A stretch of DNA of 6,237 nt from Bacteroidota bacterium. GTDB lineage: Bacteria > Bacteroidota > Ignavibacteria > Palsa-1295. This document shows positions 1-5,897 of this stretch, piece by piece. A program made the position numbers and the translations under genes. Numbering within the stretch: the first letter of the stretch is position 1; each line of letters begins with the position of its first letter. The stretch covers positions 1 through 6,237 of the forward strand of contig JANYDV010000108.1 in NCBI GenBank assembly GCA_025363505.1, read 5' to 3'. The notes under the pieces were generated by a model. The model saw only the letters and a list, made by a program, of their open reading frames with translations, was not told the origin of the DNA and did not search any database.

Positions 1-607
1 TTCCTTTTGGATGGCTTACTTCGCTTGGTGCACCTTGCTTGCGAATATCGGCTGTCGGTACAATGTAAACGAGTGTATTGTTATATTTCGCAACAATAGC
101 AAACTGTGAAGGGAAATCTCCAAACTTAATATCTGCAATAAGAGAGTTATATGAAGCAACAATATACTCTTTGCCCCACCCAGTGACGGGAATACAATAC
201 ATTCCTTCGGCAGAGCCTGCCTGTCTTGAAAAGAACGAGACTGAAAGGTCGGCATCATTAGACCAAATATGTATTGTTTTGTCCCTGTGAATTGTGTCAC
301 TTGTTTGTAGTTCAATGTTCGAAGGTATCTCATTAGAGGGAGCGAGCGAAGTAATCGTTGCTGTTGAATAAGCAGTTAATGGCTTTTCAATTACCGGATT
401 ATCACCAAATTGTATTGAAGCAGTCGTATTAGCAGTAGAAGTAATATATATGTAGAAGGTATTGAAATTCCCACCCGATGTATCGGCATTAATCGGGATA
501 CAAAACCAAAAATCACGACCAAGATCGGTTTTGGGTTGTGCAATAACTGACCCAACTGCAAGCGATAATGTTACCAGAAGAAGCACAATTCTATAGAAAT
601 GACGCAT
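1..607 (-). CDS. Exported protein with IgGFc-binding-type N-terminal region (partial, C-terminus outside window)
   Basis: The reading frame is open from the ATG at 607-605 to the window edge (202 codons, no stop), so only the N-terminal part is present. Residues 1-23 form a signal peptide: basic start MRHFYR, a Leu/Val-rich core, then VIA|Q with Gln24 as the predicted mature N-terminus. The mature chain begins with GRDFWF (30-35), followed by beta-rich, Thr/Ser-rich sequence. Further on are GWGKEYIVASY (143-153) and FAIVAKYNNTLVYIVP (169-184). The order GxDFW, 'GxEYxV', 'FxIVAxxxNTxVxIxP' resembles the IgGFc-binding protein N-terminal domain found in secreted bacterial surface proteins; this is motif recognition, not a search result. 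It probably acts at the cell surface or in adhesion, but the ligand is unknown. It is transcribed divergently from the operon starting at 768. In this phylum such proteins often continue into Ig-like repeats and a sorting domain, which cannot be checked here. Confidence 0.8.
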   Translation of the reverse strand, partial: MRHFYRIVLLLVTLSLAVGSVIAQPKTDLGRDFWFCIPINADTSGGNFNTFYIYITSTANTTASIQFGDNPVIEKPLTAYSTATITSLAPSNEIPSNIELQTSDTIHRDKTIHIWSNDADLSVSFFSRQAGSAEGMYCIPVTGWGKEYIVASYNSLIADIKFGDFPSQFAIVAKYNNTLVYIVPTADIRKQGAPSEVSHPKG

Positions 608-637
608 AAGTGTTTTGGATAGTATAATGATCTGACG

Positions 638-649
638 TGAAGAACTTCA
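638..649. repeat. Short inverted repeat TGAAG-AA-CTTCA
   Basis: Two perfect 5-bp arms flank a 2-bp AA spacer, about 31 nt upstream of the minus-strand start codon and 119 nt upstream of the plus-strand one. The spacer is too short for an RNA hairpin with a normal loop, so if functional it would more likely be a protein-binding dyad. A dyad this short can occur by chance. Confidence 0.25.
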
Positions 650-755
650 TTCCACTTGTATTGTTACACTTCTCCTGAAATACTCTCTGCTATTCGAGTG
701 TCATTATTGAGTAGGAATGTTATTTAAAGACACTTCAGTTGGCATTTGGTTACAA

Positions 756-767
756 ATTATTATTATT
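756..767 (+). repeat. (ATT)4 trinucleotide tract abutting a start codon
   Basis: Four perfect ATT units end at the base before the ATG at 768, filling the region where a ribosome binding site would lie. No Shine-Dalgarno sequence is present. The A/T-rich, probably unstructured context fits SD-independent initiation common in Bacteroidota. It also supports 768 as the start, because upstream in-frame codons from 717 would merely read the tract as four isoleucines ahead of a complete signal peptide. Confidence 0.45.
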
Positions 768-1829
768 ATGAGGCAATTGCCCCTATTTGCTGTTATTCTG
801 CTTTCATTGCTTTGCACAAGCATTGTGCACGCGCAAGAACAAAACTGTACCCCCTGCAAACGACCCGGAGAACTTGCAAGCTTTGCCGATTCGGTCTTCG
901 ATGTGCAGTTTAATAATGCCACCATTCTTCGGGGTGTTCGTTCGGCAAACAGAACAACGCTCTTACGCTTTGGTCGTTTTGAGCAAGCCGTCACAATGCA
1001 CTGGCGTGTGAATAATGTTTGCCATGACACTACGGTGCTTGTCGAAAGCATCAAAGCTTTTTCTCATGAAGGTATTGGCGGATCGCATGACCCATTGAGA
1101 TACCCCGTTTATCCGGCACGCGATATTTATCAAGATAATATTCTCGACGTTCCGCAGAATTTCGTGGAGATATATGGATTAATTGCTTATGCGGGGAAAG
1201 ATACCACTGCTCGGAAAATAGGCTTCACACCAATTTATGAATCTCTCGAAGCAATAGTCTCACCATTCGGATCGTTACTCGGCGAAAGATTGAAATTCGG
1301 TATCGGAGGCGGTATACTTTTTGAAGGCGGGCGAACAAGATTTCCGCTATTTGGACATTTACGATATTCCTTCTTAGGCTCTGATCGTGTCCAAACCGTC
1401 ACCTATTATTATCCTGACTCTTGCAGTTTTCAAACCCCGGGACAAACGCCCATTGACGCTCCGATTAATGACTATAGCGAACGAAGTATCTCCCGTCCCG
1501 ACTCCACCGTCATTCTCGTACAACAAGTCAAGCGTTTGACTTCTGATTTTCGACCGTTTCTATATATAGAAGGCGGCACCCTCTTCGACGGAACATTTGA
1601 TGGTTCGGGAACACCTTCAAACTCTGTAAATCCGAATGATAGAAAACCGCTGTTACTCGGCGCCGGAATTGGTTTACCTATCGGTGATCTCTTTATGCTC
1701 GCTCTTGGCTACCGTTATATGCAATTACATTTGGCAACACCGTGTCCACAATGCGAAGATCGTTCGATCATTAATCGAAACACTATCCATAGCATCACAC
1801 TAAAAGTCGGAGTAAGATTGCCATGGTAA
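768..1829 (+). CDS. Putative outer-membrane beta-barrel protein, first gene of envelope operon
   Basis: This encodes 353 residues from the ATG at 768. An upstream in-frame ATG at 717 would add 17 residues ahead of the signal peptide, so 768 is preferred. Residues 1-22 are a signal peptide (MRQLPLF, hydrophobic core, IVHA|Q). The mature protein opens with a CTPC pair (27-30) and later shows alternating hydrophobic/polar strands with Gly and aromatic girdle residues, such as LKFGIGGGILFEGG, LFGHLRYSF, FRPFLYIEGGTLF and LFMLALGYRYMQLHL. It finishes with a terminal strand ITLKVGVRLPW. The aromatic C-terminal residue and penultimate amphipathic strand are typical of BAM-inserted barrels. A second CxxC, CPQC (326-329), lies just before that last strand. 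No PorP/SprF signature or other named family is evident. Its 3' end overlaps the next gene by 7 nt, implying co-expression. It is probably a channel or an anchor platform for the downstream proteins. Confidence 0.75.
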   Translation: MRQLPLFAVILLSLLCTSIVHAQEQNCTPCKRPGELASFADSVFDVQFNNATILRGVRSANRTTLLRFGRFEQAVTMHWRVNNVCHDTTVLVESIKAFSHEGIGGSHDPLRYPVYPARDIYQDNILDVPQNFVEIYGLIAYAGKDTTARKIGFTPIYESLEAIVSPFGSLLGERLKFGIGGGILFEGGRTRFPLFGHLRYSFLGSDRVQTVTYYYPDSCSFQTPGQTPIDAPINDYSERSISRPDSTVILVQQVKRLTSDFRPFLYIEGGTLFDGTFDGSGTPSNSVNPNDRKPLLLGAGIGLPIGDLFMLALGYRYMQLHLATPCPQCEDRSIINRNTIHSITLKVGVRLPW

Positions 1830-3790
1830 AAAATATAAAAACAATCGTAACGACCTGTCTTCTGATCGTCTGTGCATTCGTAGAGCTTTCTTGCCAGTTG
1901 CCGAACGAGCCAACAGCAATTAATGTCCCTGCACTTCTAAGAATCAGAGTACGCGACCAGGCTAACACCGCATTACCCGGCGCACGACTGTTTCTTCTAC
2001 GAACCGCCGATGGAGTTGGCATTACCCCTACTACAACCGACGAAACGACGAGTACATACTATTATCAGTTACAGGTACCTATTATTGGCGAACAATACAC
2101 GATCATCGCTGATGCACCACCTGCAACAGCAACTACAAGCTACTCACCGCTTCACGATACTGTTAAGTTTGTGATGCCCTGTCGCGATCATCTCGAAACA
2201 ATTGTCTTTACCAGAAAAGATAGCATCCCTTGCGGAACAAACATTGACCGCACTCTCGATTTCGAAACGATCTGCGTTGATGCCGATACGACTGTTACAC
2301 TTACAGCAGGTGTTTTTACTCATAACTGTGTACCTCCTGCAAATATTTCTTCCGTTACGAGCACTAATATTAATGGTTTTACTACAACAGTTACATTAAG
2401 TAATCCACAAACAACTCTCACTTCATATCCTGCTCCCTGGACTGCAGGTCGTGGGTTGAATGTATCTGTAACCTATAAGAGCACATCACACTTGCCGTTT
2501 ACGCTTGATGGTACTGATATTATCGTGAATGCCGCTCCAAACATTACGATCACCATTCATCTCAAGGGTAAAGGTATCCCTTGTAAACATTGTGATTGCC
2601 CACAATATGATTCAATAAGTTTTGGTTTGAATTCGAGCGGAATTGATACCAATCAAGTTGATATTGGCTTTCCACCAAAGCAAACAACGATTGATCTTTC
2701 GAGTATCACCAACTCAAATGACCTCGGTTGCGATTTGATTTTTACAAAAATCAAATCCTTCAAACGACCGGAGCTTTCAGTCCTGAGTTTTGGTGGCGCA
2801 TTCGGTGCAACTTCGGCAACACTTTCTTCGAAGCAATCACTTGGTTCGATGCTGGTCGAGTTCACACCGATAAGCCGTGGTGAGTTTGTCGATACAACGC
2901 TCTATAAAGTCCAGAAGAAAGCATCGGATGGTACGATTACTGATTGCGATACATTGCCAATTATTTATCACGGCAAAGTTGGTCTCGGAATTTGCCAAAT
3001 AGATACTGTTAAGACTAACGGATATTCTCGTTCTTTCTTAAAAAATGATACGATCTCGAACTGTATCGATGCTGATGACGACTATAAAATGATTTGTATT
3101 AAAAATACCGGCGACGGTAAATTGCAATTTGATCTAAAGTATTTACTCAACGATCCGCAATTCAAAATTCGATATGATACTGCAGGTGTTCAATATAATG
3201 GTGAGACAATTATTCTTGCCCCAGGCGCAAGCGAGTGTTTCTCGATTCGATTTGTGCCCGATGGCAACAAAGTATTAGCAACAACACCACCGACAACCAT
3301 TTTCAACAATTCTATTGTACTCTGCAACATTACCCTTCCTGTTGTTGGGCAAGCATATCCAGTTTGCATTCACTGTCTCGATGGTGCTATCAGCCAATAC
3401 GGAATCACCGCAACTTCATACGGAGGTTTTGTTTTCGTCGGGACTGATCAATTCAAATTCAATTCCTCTCCCACAGTCAAGCCGGATATTTATGCCACAG
3501 CGGTCAATTCGACAACTGTGACGTTGGAGTCGCAAAGCGCTACTACATTCCAACGAGTTCAATCGAATTATACACCATCAAAAGCGGGCATCAAGTTTTG
3601 TGATGATCCGATACCGGCGGGTGCAAAAGCACTTTGCGGAAATGCCGGAACAAGCACAATCACCGCAGCAATTCATGATCTCATTATTTTTCGATCTGCC
3701 ACCGGACAATGTGGCTTGATCTATATCGACAACATTATTCTCTCAAACGGTGTGTGGGTCGCGGTATTCCAAGCATCATATCCCATCTAA
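1823..3790 (+). CDS. Putative surface lipoprotein with carboxypeptidase-regulatory-like and HYDIN-like Ig modules
   Basis: This 655-residue exported protein has an N-terminus (MVKNIKTIV, hydrophobic stretch, FVELSC24|Q) suggesting a lipoprotein. The lipobox is imperfect, however, with Leu at -2 and Glu at -3, so attachment is uncertain. Residues about 37-120 (RIRVRDQ...LPGARLFLL) resemble a carboxypeptidase regulatory-like beta-sandwich. Three modules of roughly 115-135 residues follow, bounded by Cys137, Cys254, Cys391 and Cys515. Each ends in a strand such as ITIHLKGKGIPC, IIYHGKVGLGIC or LPVVGQAYPVC. Phrases like LVEFTP, CFSIRFVPDG and ICIKNTGDGKLQF match the look of HYDIN/choice-of-anchor-D repeats. 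The C-terminal part (518-655) is unassigned and lacks a type IX sorting domain. CKHC (254-257, followed by DC) and CIHC (515-518) occur at module junctions, and there are about 19 cysteines besides Cys24. The start overlaps the previous stop (ATGGTAA). It is probably a structural or adhesive partner of the flanking gene products. Confidence 0.75.
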   Translation: MVKNIKTIVTTCLLIVCAFVELSCQLPNEPTAINVPALLRIRVRDQANTALPGARLFLLRTADGVGITPTTTDETTSTYYYQLQVPIIGEQYTIIADAPPATATTSYSPLHDTVKFVMPCRDHLETIVFTRKDSIPCGTNIDRTLDFETICVDADTTVTLTAGVFTHNCVPPANISSVTSTNINGFTTTVTLSNPQTTLTSYPAPWTAGRGLNVSVTYKSTSHLPFTLDGTDIIVNAAPNITITIHLKGKGIPCKHCDCPQYDSISFGLNSSGIDTNQVDIGFPPKQTTIDLSSITNSNDLGCDLIFTKIKSFKRPELSVLSFGGAFGATSATLSSKQSLGSMLVEFTPISRGEFVDTTLYKVQKKASDGTITDCDTLPIIYHGKVGLGICQIDTVKTNGYSRSFLKNDTISNCIDADDDYKMICIKNTGDGKLQFDLKYLLNDPQFKIRYDTAGVQYNGETIILAPGASECFSIRFVPDGNKVLATTPPTTIFNNSIVLCNITLPVVGQAYPVCIHCLDGAISQYGITATSYGGFVFVGTDQFKFNSSPTVKPDIYATAVNSTTVTLESQSATTFQRVQSNYTPSKAGIKFCDDPIPAGAKALCGNAGTSTITAAIHDLIIFRSATGQCGLIYIDNIILSNGVWVAVFQASYPI

Positions 3791-3796
3791 TCTCGA

Positions 3797-5758
3797 ATGA
3801 AAGTATTTATTTTTGTTATTGTATCATTGATGAGCTTCGCGAATACTATTGCGCAGATCAATACAAAAAGTGATGACTATGCCGCAACATTTCGCTCATT
3901 AAAGTCAGGGGTAACCGAGTGTTGGTTTACTTCGGCAAGAGCAACAAAATCTGGCAGGTCGCGCTCACTCTATATTTCTGATTGCTCAAATGGTAGTTTC
4001 GGAGAACCGGCAAAAGCCAATGCTCCATTTTCTATCATTACGAATGACAATACTATTGTGCTCGAAGGCACACCAAGTTTCGCGGCTTGTAATCCCGACG
4101 TTGGAGTCTTTGGCTCGAATCGATTAGTCGATGGTAAGTATTATGGAAATGATCTCTATGAAATGAGATTTACCAGTGGAGAGTGGACAGTTCGACGATT
4201 GTCTGAGTTGTGCTCACCGGAATGGGACGACTCACCTGCCCTTTCTCCTGACGGCAAATTTATTTACTTTGCATCCGACAGAAAAAATCCCGGTACTCGC
4301 AAAGCCGATCTCTATATGAGCACACTTGATAATAGTGGTCATTGGTCAGAACCGGTCGCACTCGATCAGATCAATTCAGTCGCATATAGTGAAGAAACCC
4401 CGTTCATCTCTGAAGACCACTTTCTCTATTACTCAACAAATATATCGGGTGACTTTGATATTTGGCGCGTGAAGATCAACGAGCTAGGCTTGCCAGTTGG
4501 TAAGGCTGAAGCACTTGCCTTTGATGCGATTAACTTTAAGGGCTCGGATGAAATCCATCCTTGCATTTCTCCGGGTGGTTCTTTTTTCTTATACTCATCG
4601 AACAAGGGAGCATACGATCAGAAAAAAGATTTTGATATTGTATGGGTCAAACTCACCGGCAATGCTGCACGATTAGAGTTAGATGTTCGCAAACGCCGAC
4701 GCCAAACCACCGAGCGAGTCGCCGCGCCTGTGCATCTCACTACCGGGGATCGAGAAGTTACCATTCGATCGAATGCACAGCAACCACTGCTGTTGCTCAC
4801 AGCTGATTTTTTACCGACACCGGAAAATCCTGCCGCCGACTCAAAATTTTTCACAACAATTATTAAAGCAGAATCCGACTCTGCTAAATATATCAGTGCG
4901 GTTGACACGATCATCGGCGAAAGAAATTGCACTGCCTTTACCCCGCATACTCTTTTTATTTGGGATACTTCTACCTATTATCAATCGGGCTGTATTGACA
5001 CATTCCCAATAAAAAAAGTACAGTATTTTGTGACAGGCTATTGGTGCCCCACGACGAAGCAATTTGCGAAGTATGTTGATTGTCCGTCGTTGTTCGTTGA
5101 TTCATCTTGCTTAAAAACGATTTGTCCACCGGGAGAATTATACTCTTTCAAAGTCGAGACTATTCGGCAACATTCTGAATGCATCGATTATAAGGAGTTC
5201 GACAGTCGCGGTCCCGAGTTTGCCGCGCAGGTTGACAATGCGATTGATCAACATCTTAAGGCAATGGAATCTGCATTCGGCAGCGCTTGCATCAAACAAG
5301 CAATTGCTAAACGAAAACCCATAGAAGTAGTTGTCGAAGGATTTACCGATCCCCGTGGCTATGGGGGTGATTGTCATTACTTTGGCTTGGATATTGATTT
5401 TACCAAAAGTGCTGTGCAAGTACCGGAAGATGAAAAAGATCATTTTCGGCATAATGTCGCAATGAAAAAATTCGGCTTTGGCGGCAACCAACTCCTCAGC
5501 GAACTCCGTGCCTACAATTTGGCTACCCTGTTGGATAATATATGGTCGCAAAACATCGAGCAATATCGAATGCTTAAAAAAGAAGGATTACTCCATATCA
5601 CAGCGATTGGCAGAGCCATTGACCAACACGATATTTCTTTTGAGCACAGACGCTCCGCCGAAGTCAGGATCAGTGCAATAAGCGATGAGCCTGTTGAACG
5701 GAAAATGATACCTCCCCCCGGTGAGAAAGTTGTGTTATGCGGAGATTGTAGGAATTGA
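3797..5758 (+). CDS. PD40-repeat propeller protein with C-terminal OmpA-like peptidoglycan-binding domain
   Basis: This encodes 653 residues. The signal peptide MKVFIFVIVSLMSFANTIA|Q is cleaved before Gln20. Residues about 25-285 form TolB/PD40-type propeller blades. The clearest are DDSPALSPDGKFIYFASDR (around 143-161), EETPFISEDHFLYYSTN (199-215) and DEIHPCISPGGSFFLYSSN (251-269), with weaker ones before them. A Cys-rich linker (about 375-465; Cys378, 399, 417, 429, 438, 443, 462) is unassigned. The C-terminal domain (about 508-640) is OmpA-like: EVVVEGFTDPRG with Asp518, LSELRA with Arg571, and HRRSAEVRI. Asp518 and Arg571 match the pair that binds peptidoglycan diaminopimelate in OmpA, so it should tether something to the cell wall from the periplasm. 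The chain ends with CGDC (648-651). PD40-OmpA fusions in Bacteroidota include the type IX secretion component PorE, but the TPR region of PorE is absent. It starts 6 nt after the preceding stop without a Shine-Dalgarno sequence, so it is the third gene of the operon. Confidence 0.88.
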   Translation: MKVFIFVIVSLMSFANTIAQINTKSDDYAATFRSLKSGVTECWFTSARATKSGRSRSLYISDCSNGSFGEPAKANAPFSIITNDNTIVLEGTPSFAACNPDVGVFGSNRLVDGKYYGNDLYEMRFTSGEWTVRRLSELCSPEWDDSPALSPDGKFIYFASDRKNPGTRKADLYMSTLDNSGHWSEPVALDQINSVAYSEETPFISEDHFLYYSTNISGDFDIWRVKINELGLPVGKAEALAFDAINFKGSDEIHPCISPGGSFFLYSSNKGAYDQKKDFDIVWVKLTGNAARLELDVRKRRRQTTERVAAPVHLTTGDREVTIRSNAQQPLLLLTADFLPTPENPAADSKFFTTIIKAESDSAKYISAVDTIIGERNCTAFTPHTLFIWDTSTYYQSGCIDTFPIKKVQYFVTGYWCPTTKQFAKYVDCPSLFVDSSCLKTICPPGELYSFKVETIRQHSECIDYKEFDSRGPEFAAQVDNAIDQHLKAMESAFGSACIKQAIAKRKPIEVVVEGFTDPRGYGGDCHYFGLDIDFTKSAVQVPEDEKDHFRHNVAMKKFGFGGNQLLSELRAYNLATLLDNIWSQNIEQYRMLKKEGLLHITAIGRAIDQHDISFEHRRSAEVRISAISDEPVERKMIPPPGEKVVLCGDCRN

Positions 5759-5897
5759 GAAATTACTAGTTGAACTATAAACCTCTCCTTTTCAATAAAG
5801 TGTTTATCTATATATAATTTTCTAATTCTGTGTAAACTTAGTTCTCATAATTGTTGTATGTTTCGATAGAATTTTTTCATCATAAGACAGTGATTTT
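5759..5897. other. AT-rich intergenic region between operon end and next gene
   Basis: This 139-nt gap follows the stop of the PD40-OmpA gene. I see no GC-rich hairpin followed by a T run, so no intrinsic terminator can be called. A TATAAT hexamer (5813-5818) and a near-match to the Bacteroidota -7 box (TATGTTTC, 5857-5864) are present, but neither has a good partner element at the right distance. A short dyad, TAGTT-G-AACTA (5767-5777), lies just after the stop. The gap suggests that the downstream gene has its own promoter. Confidence 0.35.

Larger units (their letters stand above)
608..767. promoter_or_regulatory. Divergent intergenic region with candidate operator motifs
   Basis: This 160-nt gap separates the minus-strand start codon at 607 from the plus-strand start at 768, so it must carry promoters for both directions unless they lie inside genes. 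I found no convincing sigma-70 or Bacteroidota-type (-33 TTTG / -7 TAnnTTTG) promoter pair in either direction. Visible structure includes the dyad TGAAG-AA-CTTCA at 638-649 and four copies of ACACT or its complement AGTGT (609-613, 666-670, 697-701, 730-734). An (ATT)4 tract touches the plus-strand start codon. A regulatory role is inferred from position alone. Confidence 0.4.

Noticed and set aside
60..80. An apparent frameshift in the minus-strand gene
   Set aside because: On re-reading, the complement contains ACACTC, not ACTC. The frame is continuous from 607 to the window edge and the family-like sequence carries on, so the gene is intact here.
16..333. Minus-strand 105-codon frame
   Set aside because: It overlaps the real minus-strand gene in another frame. 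It lacks a signal peptide and domain logic, while the frame from 607 has both.
739..765. TTGGCA (739-744) and TATTAT (760-765) as the operon promoter
   Set aside because: The spacing is only 15 bp and transcription would begin inside the coding sequence after the ATG at 768.
717..767. Earlier start ATG at 717 for the barrel gene
   Set aside because: It adds MLFKDTSVGIWLQIIII before a complete signal peptide (MRQLPLF...VHA|Q) and would spoil its n-region. The 768 start gives a normal signal peptide length.
3680..3787. Type IX secretion sorting domain at the end of the Ig-like protein
   Set aside because: The C-terminus (ILSNGVWVAVFQASYPI) lacks the expected conserved motifs and ends differently, and the N-terminus looks like a lipoprotein.
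5138..5563. Antisense 141-codon frame inside the PD40-OmpA gene
   Set aside because: It lies entirely opposite the well-supported OmpA-like domain and shows no recognisable features, so it is a shadow frame.
5767..5777. TAGTT-G-AACTA as a terminator hairpin
   Set aside because: The one-base spacer cannot form a loop, the arms are only 5 bp and AT-rich, and no T run follows. At most it is a small palindrome.
5813..5818. TATAAT as a promoter -10 box for the last gene
   Set aside because: The sequence about 17 nt upstream (TTTCAA) is a poor -35, the region is AT-rich enough for chance matches, and Bacteroidota-type promoters use other boxes.
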